Origin: Lysobacteraceae bacterium 2PB | GTDB lineage: Bacteria > Pseudomonadota > Gammaproteobacteria > Xanthomonadales > Xanthomonadaceae | Length of the DNA: 64,000 nt | Assembly: GCA_005502915.1 (NCBI GenBank) | Contig: SCMT01000009.1 | Coordinates: forward strand, 62,001-126,000 | Direction of reading: 5' to 3' | In this document: piece by piece, positions 25,968 to 34,896 of the stretch | Layout: each line of letters opens with the position of its first letter | Position numbering within the stretch: position 1 is the first letter of the stretch | The notes under the pieces: generated by a model | The model's input: only the letters and a program-made list of their open reading frames with translations | What the model was told of the DNA's origin: nothing | Databases searched by the model: none | Made by a program: the position numbers and the translations under genes

Positions 25968-28670
25968 TCATTCGGCTTCGTCCGCCGGCGCCTCGCGCTT
26001 CACCGCTTCGGGGCTGACCTTCTCGATGGTGTGGCGCAGCTCGCGGCCGAGGATGGTCTTGGCGTCCTTCGCCCAGTTGTCCAGGCGCTGGTCGAACAGC
26101 AGCTTGCTGTTCTCATCGGGCCAGACCAGCTTGAGTTCGCGCAGCTTCTGGATGAAGCCGCGGAACAGGGTCTTGTCGAAGAACTCGGGCGCTGCGGGGG
26201 CGTAGAGCAGGCTGAGGCGCTGCGCAGCGAGGTGGCAGAGGCTTTCCAGCTCGCCGGCGCCGAGCGTGCCGGGGCCGTTCTTGGCCAGCACCGAGATGGC
26301 GATGTAGTAGCGCTCGAACGCCTGCTGCAGCGGATGGCCGAGCGCGCGCAGGCGGAACACTTCGTCGGACTGCCCGGCGTTGCGCGCGAGGATGCCGCCG
26401 TCGTCGTCGCCGACCTGCTGCAGCAGGCCTTCGCGGATGAAGACGGCGATGGTGCGTTCGACCTGTTCGGCGAAGCTGTCCTCGTCCCAGGGCAGGAACA
26501 GTTCGGCCTGCACGAACGGATACAGCGAGCGGCCGATGCGCAGCAGCGTGTTGCGGCTCATCCGGCGGTTGTGCTGGAAGCAGCAGGCGATCCACGCGGT
26601 CGCGGTGAACAGGTGCAGCACGTTGTTGCGGAAGTAGCTCAGCAGCACCGCGGTGTCGCCGTCGACGTGCAGCACGTCGCCCAGCGGATGCGCGGTGCGC
26701 GCGAGCACGCCGATCTCCTCGCCGTGGGCGACGATCTGCTCGGGCGGATGCGGGGTGACGGTGACGCGGTCGGAGTAGGGCACTTCGGCCAGCAGCGTCT
26801 TGGACAGCGCGATCTGCGCGAGCAGGTCGGCCTCGCCCATCGAGTGCTTGGGCGTGGACAGCAGCGCCAGCGCGAGCAGGTTGATCGGGTTGACGTCGGC
26901 GGCGCGGTTGACGTTGACCTGGATGCGGTCGGCCAGGGTGTCGACGGTGTTGTTGAGCCACACCGGCTTCTCCTCGTCGCCGACCGGCTTGCCGTCCCAC
27001 TCCGCGGCCAGTTCGCCGAGCACGTCGCCCAGGCGGATCGGCTCGCCGAAGTTCACCACCACCTGGCCGTAGTTCTCGCTCAGCACCCTGGGAATGCCGG
27101 TGAGCACCTGCCAGATCGATTCCTTCTCCTTCGGCTTGCCGCTGAGCTCGTCCAGGTAGCTGCGCCCTTCCATGATCTTCTCGTAGCCGATGTACACCGG
27201 CTGGAACAGCACCGGGCGCGTGGGCTGGCGCAGGTAGGCGCGGATGGTCATCGCCAGCGACCCGCCCTTGGGCGGCAGCAGGCGGCCGGTGCGCGAGCGC
27301 CCGCCTTCGATGAAGTACTCGATCGAATAGCCGCCCGCGACCAGCTGCGCCATGTACTCGCGGAACACCGCCGAATACAGCGCGTTGCCGCGGAAGCTGC
27401 GCCGCGCGAAGAACGCGCCGCCCTTGCGCAGCAGGGTGCCGATCACCGGCAGGTTGAGGTTGATGCCGGCGAAGATGTGCGGCGGCACCACGCCGTGGGT
27501 GTACAGCAGGTAGCTCAGCAGCAGGTAGTCCATGTGGCTGCGGTGGCTGGGCACGTAGATCACTTCGTGACCCGGTGCGTCCTGCTTGAGCTTGTCCAGA
27601 TGGTGCACCAGCACGCCGCGGTAGATGCGGTTCCACACCGTGGTGAGCAGGAACGACGCCGAGCGCACCACCGGGTGCGAATAGTCGGCGGCGATCTCGT
27701 AGGCGTAGGCCTGCGCCTTCTTCCAGGCGTCTTCCTGCTTGCTGTTCTCGCGGCGCGCGGTGTCGGCGATGGCCTGCTTCACCTGTTCGGCGGCCAGCAC
27801 CTTGTCGATCAGCAGGCGGCGCGTCGACAGGTCCGGCCCGATCACCGCCTCGCGGATGCGGTTGAAGTGGGTGCGCAGCACCCGCGACAGCTTGCGCACG
27901 ATGCGCTCGGGCGGCAGGTCCTCGGACACCACCTCGCGCACCGACACCGACGGCGCGAACTGCACCACGGTGTCGCGGCCGTTGAGCAGGATCGACAGCA
28001 GCCGGCGGAAGCGGCCGACGATGGTCCAGTTCTCCGAGAACAGCACCGAGAACCAGCCGTTGTTCCGTGCCGGCGCGCGGCCGACGAAGATCGACACCGG
28101 CACCAGGCGCACGTCCATGCCGGCGTCGGCGCGGTGGGCGTCGAGCAGGTGCGCCAGCGCTTCGGAATGGCGACGAGCCCGGCGCGGCGGCTTGCCTGTG
28201 GCCAGGTCGGCCGCGAAATCGGCGGCCAGGCCGAGCGCACTGCCGGCATTGCGGCGCGACAGGGCGACGTAGGCGCGCTTGCGCTTGAGCGGATCGCCGG
28301 GCAGCGGGCGCAGGGCCGAGGGCAGGCCCAGTTCGCGGCAGGTGCGTTCCAGGATCAGGGCGTTGGACAGCCCGTAGTCCTCCAGCACGTAGCAGACCGG
28401 GCGCGGGTCGCTGCGCAGGTCGTCGGGCAGGGCCTCGATGCGCAGTTCGATCCACGGATCGATCAGGCGGCCCATCAGCGCGGCCCACCAGGGGCGGCGG
28501 CCGCTGCCGTGGACCGGCGCGGCGGGCGCCTCGTCCGGCGCGGGCGGCGTGTCCTCGGTGGCGATCGGGTCCGGCGCGCGCGCGGGCCCGCCGTCGGCCG
28601 GGTCGGCCCTGGACGGGGTGGATTCGAAAGGGGTGGGCTGGTCGGGTGATGTCGGCATGATCGCCGTCAT
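25968..28670 (-). CDS. plsB: Glycerol-3-phosphate 1-O-acyltransferase PlsB
   Basis: PlsB transfers an acyl chain from acyl-ACP or acyl-CoA to sn-glycerol-3-phosphate, the first step of phospholipid synthesis, at the inner membrane. The 900-aa product is slightly longer than the ~810-aa E. coli enzyme because of a Pro/Asp-rich N-terminal extension of about 60 residues. The catalytic HX4D motif is HRSHMD at 376-381. Substrate-binding blocks follow: GGAFFARRSF, then FIEGGRSRTGRLLPPKGG. Two possible starts (28670 and 28658) lie four codons apart, neither with a clear ribosome site. The downstream acyltransferase at 43374 is a different, PlsC-type enzyme. Confidence 0.95.
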   Translation of the reverse strand: MTAIMPTSPDQPTPFESTPSRADPADGGPARAPDPIATEDTPPAPDEAPAAPVHGSGRRPWWAALMGRLIDPWIELRIEALPDDLRSDPRPVCYVLEDYGLSNALILERTCRELGLPSALRPLPGDPLKRKRAYVALSRRNAGSALGLAADFAADLATGKPPRRARRHSEALAHLLDAHRADAGMDVRLVPVSIFVGRAPARNNGWFSVLFSENWTIVGRFRRLLSILLNGRDTVVQFAPSVSVREVVSEDLPPERIVRKLSRVLRTHFNRIREAVIGPDLSTRRLLIDKVLAAEQVKQAIADTARRENSKQEDAWKKAQAYAYEIAADYSHPVVRSASFLLTTVWNRIYRGVLVHHLDKLKQDAPGHEVIYVPSHRSHMDYLLLSYLLYTHGVVPPHIFAGINLNLPVIGTLLRKGGAFFARRSFRGNALYSAVFREYMAQLVAGGYSIEYFIEGGRSRTGRLLPPKGGSLAMTIRAYLRQPTRPVLFQPVYIGYEKIMEGRSYLDELSGKPKEKESIWQVLTGIPRVLSENYGQVVVNFGEPIRLGDVLGELAAEWDGKPVGDEEKPVWLNNTVDTLADRIQVNVNRAADVNPINLLALALLSTPKHSMGEADLLAQIALSKTLLAEVPYSDRVTVTPHPPEQIVAHGEEIGVLARTAHPLGDVLHVDGDTAVLLSYFRNNVLHLFTATAWIACCFQHNRRMSRNTLLRIGRSLYPFVQAELFLPWDEDSFAEQVERTIAVFIREGLLQQVGDDDGGILARNAGQSDEVFRLRALGHPLQQAFERYYIAISVLAKNGPGTLGAGELESLCHLAAQRLSLLYAPAAPEFFDKTLFRGFIQKLRELKLVWPDENSKLLFDQRLDNWAKDAKTILGRELRHTIEKVSPEAVKREAPADEAE

Positions 28671-28718
28671 TATGACGAAGGGGGCTGGTGCCGGGTGCGG
28701 CCGGAGGTCATGCCGGGC

Positions 28719-29687
28719 TCAGGCCGGCGGTGGCGCGGGCGCGGTGGCGGCCGGGGGCGTCGGGGTCTGCGGACCGGTGGCGGGCCCGGGGACGACGGCG
28801 GGCGGTCGCTGTGCCGCAGCGGCCGCGCGTGCGTGGCGGACGAAATCGCTGAGGTACCAGTGGCCGTCGATGCGCTCCACGGCGACGGTGGTGTCGATGG
28901 TCTTGCCGGCCAGGGGGTAGCGCATCCGCACCCGGGCCCGGTCGCCGTCGCGTTCGACCAGGGTCGCCTGCATCCCGCCGAAGCTCTCGTCCAGGTCCAG
29001 GTCGTAGCTGCGCAGGGTGTCCTTCAGTGCCGCCCACATCGGCCCCAGCCGGTGCAGGCTCTCGTCCATGCCCGCCTCGCGGAAGGCGGCCTCGGAGGTC
29101 AGGTGGGTGCGCCGTGCCGCCAAGCCCAGCCGCGCGATCGTCGCGCGCGCGCGCTTGGGGTCGCCCAGCCGCGCCCGTTCCCCCCAGGCGCTGAACGCGG
29201 TGACCAGCTGCACGGCATGGTGGCGTTCGTCGGGAGTCAGGCTGCGATCGCTTTCGAGGTACTTCACGCCGAACAGGCCCAGCGAGCGTGCCGCCGAACG
29301 GATCTCGCCGTGGGCGTTGGCGAACTGGCGGTCGAAGTCGCGCTGCAGGCGTTTCTCGGCCCCGGGTTCGGACAGCGTGGCCAGCATGCCGGGGATGCGG
29401 TGGTCGAAGGGCAGTTCCTCCAGCGGCCAGCGCGTGCGCCCGTCGCGCCAGGCCTCGGCCATGGCTGGATGCAGGCCCGGCGGGATGGCGTCGCGGGCGA
29501 AGCCGACCAGGTCGTTGTCGCGGAGGCGGCCGGCCAGGACCAGCACCGACTGCTCCGGGGCGCTGGCCGCGCCCGGCGGCGGTGCCTCTTCGCTGCAGCC
29601 GGCCAGCCCCAGCAGTCCCGCGACGAGGACGCCGGCCATCAGGGCGGGCAGGGCAAGGGGACGGCGGCGGGTACGGACGACAGGCAT
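28719..29687 (-). CDS. Predicted lipoprotein, unknown function
   Basis: A 322-aa protein with a lipoprotein signal: basic VRTRRRP, hydrophobic core, lipobox LAG-C31. The start at 29687 is used, although the frame is open to 29735, because it gives a normal signal length. The mature part is helical. Near its C-terminal third it shows a beta-sandwich-like segment (VERDGDRARVRMRYPLAGK, then VERIDGHWYLSDFV) typical of NTF2-like or DUF-type stress lipoproteins that end with a ligand pocket. The tail is Pro/Ala-rich. I cannot name a family. It lies 48 bp upstream of plsB on the same strand, so it may be in plsB's transcript. An intrinsic terminator for the gene before it sits just upstream. Confidence 0.7.
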   Translation of the reverse strand: MPVVRTRRRPLALPALMAGVLVAGLLGLAGCSEEAPPPGAASAPEQSVLVLAGRLRDNDLVGFARDAIPPGLHPAMAEAWRDGRTRWPLEELPFDHRIPGMLATLSEPGAEKRLQRDFDRQFANAHGEIRSAARSLGLFGVKYLESDRSLTPDERHHAVQLVTAFSAWGERARLGDPKRARATIARLGLAARRTHLTSEAAFREAGMDESLHRLGPMWAALKDTLRSYDLDLDESFGGMQATLVERDGDRARVRMRYPLAGKTIDTTVAVERIDGHWYLSDFVRHARAAAAAQRPPAVVPGPATGPQTPTPPAATAPAPPPA

Positions 29688-29733
29688 GAGCGGGCATCTT
29701 GGCCGGGGCGGCGGGCCGCCACAAGCGACCGGC

Positions 29734-29761
29734 AAGAAAAAGGAGACCGGCGTCGGTCTCC
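29734..29761 (-). terminator. Intrinsic terminator downstream of the acid phosphatase
   Basis: On the minus strand: GGAGACC, loop GACGCC, GGTCTCC, then TTTTTCTT. Perfect 7-bp stem with a good T-tract, about 185 nt after the phosphatase stop codon. A second hairpin without T-tract (8-bp stem, 29914-29934) lies in between. Confidence 0.75.
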
Positions 29762-29946
29762 TCGTGAAAGATCCGGCACGGGGCCGGAGGACATCGGTTG
29801 TGGTCTGGGGTGGTGGTCTGGTCCGGCGAACCGGATGCGGATCAGGCTACCTGCGTCCCGGAGTGCATGCAATCCATCAGGTATACGCATGCAAGGCCTT
29901 GATGCAATTGGATGCCGGCGGTCCTGCCGCCGGCGACCGGCCCCGC

Positions 29947-30864
29947 TCAGGGGCTCGCCACGTCCATCGCCTTGCGCTTGGTGTCGCGACGCACCTCGCG
30001 CGGCTCCCGCCAGTTGTTGTTGAACAGCGCCGGCTCCCAGCTGCCGTAGGTCGGGTTGGGCAGCATCCACCAGCGCTCGCCGAACCAGCCCCGATGCCGG
30101 GCCTGCAGCTCGGCGCGGGCTTCCGGGGTGTTGGCGAGGATCTGGGCGAAGTCGCCGAGCTGGTCGCCGAACTGCATCAGCACGCGGTAGCTGCGGCCCG
30201 CGAACTGGCGGCGGCAGAGCTTCTCGGACCCTTCCTGCTCGCAGTCCGGCACGTGCGCACCCAGGCCGAGGAAGACGCTGTCGTCCTTCACGGGCAGGCC
30301 GACCGCGCGCAGGTTCGCCAAGGTCGGCTCGATGAGGTGCTCGGCGCGGTTGGAGATGTAGATGACGGTGATCCCCTTCGCCTGCGCGGCGCGGGCGAAC
30401 TCGACCACGCCCGGCACCGGCTTGGCGCGTTGCTCGCGCACCCAGGCATCCCAGGTCACCTCGTTGTACTCGCTGCCGTCGCGGACCAGGCGCGCCTGGT
30501 AGGGCGAGTTGTCGAGCACGGTCTCGTCGATGTCCATCACCACCGCCGGCGGCAGGCCGCGCGCAGGGTTGGCGCGTTCCTCCGGCACCAGCGCGTCCCA
30601 GGTCGGGTCCTTCAGCGCCGCGTCCAGGCGCGCGGTCGCGGCGCGATAGACGGTCTCGGCAGCGGCCTGGTACTCGGCCGAACGCTGCACCCACAGCACC
30701 GCGTTGAGGTTGTCGTCGGCGGGCGTCGCCGCAGCGGCCACCGTCTTCGGCGCCGTGGCCGGTGGGGCGTCCCGGGCGACCGGGGTCGAACTGCAGGCGC
30801 CGAGCGCGAAGGTCGCAACGAGCGTTGCCAGGAACGGGGCGGTGAAGGCGGGCGGACGGCGCAT
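29947..30864 (-). CDS. Acid phosphatase, lipoprotein e(P4)-like (HAD superfamily IIIB)
   Basis: A 305-aa lipoprotein (lipobox LGA-C24) of the 5'-nucleotidase/lipoprotein e(P4) family: outer-membrane or periplasmic acid phosphatases that dephosphorylate nucleotides such as NMN or AMP. The HAD nucleophile motif is DIDETVLDNS with Asp111 (nucleophile) and Asp113. Motif II is the Ser/Asn pair in YISNR near residue 180, and the late acidic motif is FGDQLGDF near residue 228. Length agrees with the family. It lies 65 bp from the TSUP gene and ends at the terminator described at 29734. The Ala/Pro/Thr linker after the lipobox is typical of a surface tether. Confidence 0.9.
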   Translation of the reverse strand: MRRPPAFTAPFLATLVATFALGACSSTPVARDAPPATAPKTVAAAATPADDNLNAVLWVQRSAEYQAAAETVYRAATARLDAALKDPTWDALVPEERANPARGLPPAVVMDIDETVLDNSPYQARLVRDGSEYNEVTWDAWVREQRAKPVPGVVEFARAAQAKGITVIYISNRAEHLIEPTLANLRAVGLPVKDDSVFLGLGAHVPDCEQEGSEKLCRRQFAGRSYRVLMQFGDQLGDFAQILANTPEARAELQARHRGWFGERWWMLPNPTYGSWEPALFNNNWREPREVRRDTKRKAMDVASP

Positions 30865-30928
30865 GCGGACTCCGGGGGCGCGAAAAAACGGGGACGACGA
30901 GTGTAGCGAAGCGCAGGTGCGCCGTTCG

Positions 30929-31702
30929 TTACAGCGCCCCCGCGATCAGCCCGATCGCGAACATGAACAGCATCGCCGCGACCACGCGCTGCAGGCCGCG
31001 CAGGGTGGTCTTCTTCAGCAGGCGGTTGCCCAGCCAGGCGCCGGCGAACGCAGCCAGCACGGCGCAGGCGAGCAGGACATGGTCCAGCGTGCCGAACACC
31101 CGCGCCAGCGTGCCACCGTAGACCGTCAGCCGCGACACGTCGATCAGGCAGGCGATGGCCGAACCGGTGGCGACGAAGGCCTGCTTCTCCAGGCCGCTGC
31201 GCGACAGGAACGCGCTGCGCAGCGCGCCCTGCATGCCGGCGAGGCCGCCGAAGAAACCGCTGAGCGCGCCGCCGAGCGGCTGCCAGCGGTCCTCGAATTC
31301 CAGGTCGCGCAGTGCCGGCACGATCTCGAACAGCGCGAACACCATCAGCACCAGGCCGATGACCAGCTTGATCGGGGTGATCGCGAAATCGTGGCCGAAC
31401 GCGGTGTACGCATGCAGCACGGGCAGCGTGCCGAGCAGCGACAGCACCCAGGCGCCGAGCGCGGCGGCGAGCAGCGCGGGCAGGCCGAAGCGCAGCAGCA
31501 CCGCGCGGTCGATGTGCCGGTGGAGCAGCGCCAGCTTGAACAGGCCGTTGAGCAGGTGGACCACCGCCGTCGCTGCGACCGCCTGCTCCAACGGCATGAA
31601 CAGCGCGAACGCCGGCAGCAGCAGGGTGCCGAGGCCGAAGCCGGAGAAGAAGGTCAGCGTCGAGGCGAGCAGCGCGACCAGGCAGACGACCAGGATCTCC
31701 AC
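30929..31702 (-). CDS. TSUP-family transporter (TauE/SafE)
   Basis: A 257-aa inner-membrane protein with eight predicted spans, of the TauE/SafE (TSUP) family, which exports sulfite, sulfoacetate and related organic anions. Family features are the N-terminal loop-helix FFSGFGLGTLLLPAFALF and the mirror-image motif in the second half, GFFGGLAGMQGALRSAFL. Substrate cannot be read from sequence, and no sulfur-metabolism gene is next to it. Its ATG lies one base after the rep stop codon (31704) on the same strand, so the two are probably translated from one message. Confidence 0.88.
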   Translation of the reverse strand: MEILVVCLVALLASTLTFFSGFGLGTLLLPAFALFMPLEQAVAATAVVHLLNGLFKLALLHRHIDRAVLLRFGLPALLAAALGAWVLSLLGTLPVLHAYTAFGHDFAITPIKLVIGLVLMVFALFEIVPALRDLEFEDRWQPLGGALSGFFGGLAGMQGALRSAFLSRSGLEKQAFVATGSAIACLIDVSRLTVYGGTLARVFGTLDHVLLACAVLAAFAGAWLGNRLLKKTTLRGLQRVVAAMLFMFAIGLIAGAL

Positions 31703-31703
31703 G

Positions 31704-33683
31704 TCACTCCCCCAGCAGGGCCTTGATCGCGGCGAAGCCGGCGCTGGCGCGTTCCTGCTTGCGCACTGCGTCGGCCTGCGGATCGGCGCCGTCCCGCTGC
31801 AGTTCGGCCTCCGGCAGTTCGTCGAGGAAGCGGCTGGGCGACAGGCGCAGCCGCGTGCCCCAGCGCTGCGCTTCGCGCGAATACGACAGCCACAGCTGTT
31901 CCTTGGCGCGGGTGATGCCGACGTAGAGCAGGCGGCGTTCCTCGTCGAGGCGGCCCTCCTCGATGCTTGCCTCGTGCGGCAGCATCCCGTCCTCCATGCC
32001 GACGATGAACACGTAGCGGAATTCCAGGCCCTTCGCGGCGTGCAGGCTCATCAGCCGCACCTGGTTGCCCGGTTCGCCCTTGTCGGCATGGCTCAACAGC
32101 GCCAGCGACGCGGCCAGTTCGCCCGGTCCCGCGCCGCCGCGCGCGCCGTCGAACCAGTCGGCCAGTTCGTCGAGGTTGCGCCGGCGCAGCGCGTACATCT
32201 CCTCGTTCTTGCACTGCGCGCGCACCGCGGCGAGCAGGCCCGAGCGCTCGTTGAGCTGCTTGACCAGTTCGGCCGGCGTGAGCTGGTGCGACTGCGCGCG
32301 CAGGCCGCGCACGATGTCGACGAAACCGCTCAGCGCATTCGCCGCGCGGGGCTGCAGCTGCTTGAGCACGCCCATCGATTCGGCGGCGCGCGCCATCGGC
32401 ATGCCGGCGTGCTGGGCCAGCTCGGCGAGCTTGGCCAGCGTGGTCGCGCCGACCTCGCGCTTGGGCGACTGCACGGCGCGCAGGAAGGCCGCATCGTCGT
32501 CGGGATTGGCGATCAAACGCAGCCAGGCCAGCGCGTCCTTCACTTCGCCGCGATCGAGGAACGCGGTGCCGCCGCTGAGGTGGTAGGGCACGCGCAGCAG
32601 CTGCATCGCCTTTTCCAGCGGGCGCGACTGGTGGTTGCCGCGGAACAGGATGCAGAACTCGCCCCATTCGGCCTTGCGCGACTGGGCGATGAAATGGATT
32701 TCCGACGCGATGCGTTCGGCTTCATGTTCGCCGTCGCGGCATTCGAGGATGCGGATCCGCTCGCCGTCGGCCTGCTGGCTCCACAGCGTCTTCAGGTGCT
32801 CGTGCGGATTGTTGGCGATGAGCGCGTTGGCGGTGCGCAGCACGCGGTTGCTGCAGCGATAGTTCTGTTCCAGCTTGACGATGCGCAGCGACGGGTAGTC
32901 CTTGCCCAGCTGCGACAGGTTCTCGGGGTTCGCGCCGCGCCAAGCGTAGATGCTCTGGTCGTCGTCGCCCACGCAGGTGAAGTGGCCCTTCTCGCCGGCC
33001 AGCGCCTTGAGCAGCCGGTACTGCGCGTCGTTGGTGTCCTGGCATTCGTCCACCAGCAGGTAGCCGATGCGCTCGCGCCAGCCCAGCCGGCATTCCTCGT
33101 CGCGTTCGAGCAGCTCCACTGGCAGGCGGATCAGGTCGTCGAAGTCCACGGCGTTGAAGGTGTTCAGGCGCTGCTGGTACTTCACGTACAGCTGCGCCGC
33201 CTGCAGTTCGCGCGGGCTCTGCGCCAGCGCGATCGCTTCCTCGGGCGACAGCCCCGCGTTCTTCGCGCGCGACACCAGGCCCTGCATCGCCTGCACCACG
33301 TCGGGTTTCGCGCCGGCCAGCAGGTCCTTCATCTGCGCGGCCACGTCGTCGGTGTCGAACACCGAGAAGCCCCGCTTGAGGCCGACGCGGGCGTGCTCGA
33401 TCTGCAGCAGGCGCAGGCCCAGCGCGTGGAAGGTGCAGACGGTCAGGCCCTCGGCCGCGCCGCCCTTGATGCGCTTGGCCACGCGCTCGCGCATTTCCTT
33501 CGCCGACTTGTTGGTGAAGGTGATCGCGGCGATGCGCTTGGCCGGGTAGCGGTTGGTCTGGATCAGGTGCGCGATCTTCTCGACGATCACCCGGGTCTTG
33601 CCGCTGCCGGCGCCGGCCAGCACCAGCAGCGGGCCCTCGGTGTGGAGGACCGCTTCGCGTTGTGGGGGATTCAGACCGTGCAT
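31704..33683 (-). CDS. rep: ATP-dependent DNA helicase Rep
   Basis: Rep is a 3'-5' superfamily 1 helicase that assists replication forks past bound proteins. The 659-aa product has motif I AGAGSGKT near residues 22-29, motif II DECQDTN, motif III VGDDDQSIYAWRGA, motif IV FRGNHQSR, motif V SLHAAKGLEF and motif VI LYVGITRAKEQLW in the expected order. The segment HGLNPPQREAV at the N-terminus is typical of xanthomonad Rep. The ATG at 33683 is preferred to a TTG two codons earlier; no strong ribosome site precedes either. A perfect inverted repeat CATGAC-GGAA-GTCATG (33724-33739) lies between rep and the divergent Sel1-like gene. Confidence 0.95.
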   Translation of the reverse strand: MHGLNPPQREAVLHTEGPLLVLAGAGSGKTRVIVEKIAHLIQTNRYPAKRIAAITFTNKSAKEMRERVAKRIKGGAAEGLTVCTFHALGLRLLQIEHARVGLKRGFSVFDTDDVAAQMKDLLAGAKPDVVQAMQGLVSRAKNAGLSPEEAIALAQSPRELQAAQLYVKYQQRLNTFNAVDFDDLIRLPVELLERDEECRLGWRERIGYLLVDECQDTNDAQYRLLKALAGEKGHFTCVGDDDQSIYAWRGANPENLSQLGKDYPSLRIVKLEQNYRCSNRVLRTANALIANNPHEHLKTLWSQQADGERIRILECRDGEHEAERIASEIHFIAQSRKAEWGEFCILFRGNHQSRPLEKAMQLLRVPYHLSGGTAFLDRGEVKDALAWLRLIANPDDDAAFLRAVQSPKREVGATTLAKLAELAQHAGMPMARAAESMGVLKQLQPRAANALSGFVDIVRGLRAQSHQLTPAELVKQLNERSGLLAAVRAQCKNEEMYALRRRNLDELADWFDGARGGAGPGELAASLALLSHADKGEPGNQVRLMSLHAAKGLEFRYVFIVGMEDGMLPHEASIEEGRLDEERRLLYVGITRAKEQLWLSYSREAQRWGTRLRLSPSRFLDELPEAELQRDGADPQADAVRKQERASAGFAAIKALLGE

Positions 33684-33828
33684 GGACAAACCGTGGAGGA
33701 ACGAGTCGTGGGTGAACCGATGGCATGACGGAAGTCATGTAGGTCGTCAGTTTACCCGTTCGCCCGCGACCGATCGGCTACCGTATGCATCCATTGGGGC
33801 GATCCCCCCACTTCTGCACGCGAGCACC

Positions 33829-34662
33829 ATGGACATCCGACCGCGCTTCCGCATCACCCAGCTGACCCTTCCGCTGCTCCTCTGTCTTGCCGTCCCGGCT
33901 TTCGCCGCGGAGAACGTGGTGCCGCCGGAGCCGATCGAGGACCCGCTGCTGATCACCGCCGGCTTCCTGGACCACCATCCGGACATGAAGTACCGACTGC
34001 TGGGCATCGAAGCCCTGGGCGAAAAGCGCTACGAAGACGCGATGAAGTACTTCCGCCGCGCCAGTTTCTTCGCCGACAAACCGTCGCAGGGCATGGTGGC
34101 CGAGATGTACTGGAACGGTCAGGGCGTGGCCCGTGATCCCGCGATGGCCTATGCCTGGATGGACCTCGCTGCAGAACGCGGCTATGTGTGGTTCATCAAG
34201 CTCCGCGAGCGTTACTGGAAGGAGCTGACGCCCGCCGAGCGCGAGCGCGCTGTCCAGGAGGGCCAGGCGATCTACGCCAGGTTCGGCGACGCCGCCGCCA
34301 AGCCGCGATACGAGTTCCAGCTGCGCACCGGCAGGCGCGAGATGACCGGCAGCCGTACCGGTTTCCGCGGCAACGTGCAGATCCAGGTGCCCGGCCCCGC
34401 GGGCATGCAGATGATCGAAGGTTCGAAGTTCTACGACGACCGGTACTGGGACGCGAAGAAATACTGGGCCTGGCAGGACCGCGTCTGGCGCAACCCCAAC
34501 GGCGTGCGCATCACCATCGGCGAGATCGAGCAGATCCCCGGTCAGGGACAGGGCAAGCCGAACTCGCGCATCCCCGAGACCGCGCCGGACACCGCTGCCC
34601 AGGCGCCCGAAGTGCCTGAAGCGCCCGATCCGCCGAAGCCGGCGGCACCGACCCGGCCCTGA
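33829..34662 (+). CDS. Secreted Sel1-like repeat protein, paralog A
   Basis: A 277-aa exported protein (signal peptide MDIRPRFRITQLTLPLLLCL, cleavage after AFA). One clear Sel1-like helical pair occupies about residues 65-125, with the pattern EAMKYFRRASFFAD followed by GMVAEMYWNGQGVARDPAMA and AYAWMDLAAERGY. A distinct C-terminal module follows: YWDAKKYWAWQDRVW, then ITIGEIEQ, and a Pro-rich tail. Sel1-like proteins act as scaffolds; the partner is unknown. The same module order recurs in the gene at 34897, so the two are tandem paralogs with 234 bp between them that carry a 12-bp hairpin. Confidence 0.82.
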   Translation: MDIRPRFRITQLTLPLLLCLAVPAFAAENVVPPEPIEDPLLITAGFLDHHPDMKYRLLGIEALGEKRYEDAMKYFRRASFFADKPSQGMVAEMYWNGQGVARDPAMAYAWMDLAAERGYVWFIKLRERYWKELTPAERERAVQEGQAIYARFGDAAAKPRYEFQLRTGRREMTGSRTGFRGNVQIQVPGPAGMQMIEGSKFYDDRYWDAKKYWAWQDRVWRNPNGVRITIGEIEQIPGQGQGKPNSRIPETAPDTAAQAPEVPEAPDPPKPAAPTRP

Positions 34663-34721
34663 CCGCGGGAGCGTGTCCGCTTTGCCCGCCACACCGCGAG
34701 AGGAATCGATGGTGTGGTGAA

Positions 34722-34768
34722 GGTACCGCCGCGTTCCGGGACGGCCTCGGACCGGGCGCGGCGGTACC
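34722..34768 (+). terminator. Long hairpin between the Sel1-like genes
   Basis: GGTACCGCCGCG (34722-34733) and CGCGGCGGTACC (34757-34768) form a perfect 12-bp stem with a 23-nt G+C-rich loop, followed by the pyrimidine-rich GTCCCTTCCC. It probably ends the first gene's transcript. The rest of 34663-34896 shows no gene. Confidence 0.5.
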
Positions 34769-34896
34769 GTCCCTTCCCGCCGGTCCCGATGGCTTGTTGG
34801 CGCCCCGTGGCGGGTGGATACTGCCCCGGCACGGAGGCGCGGATCGCGCGCGGGAGGCGCTGCCGATCGGCATCCACGGGGCTCCCAGGGGCGCAC

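Noticed and set aside
29912-29936. GCCGGCGG/CCGCCGGC hairpin as the main terminator of the acid phosphatase
   Set aside because: It has no T-tract; the hairpin with TTTTTCTT at 29734-29761 is far better.
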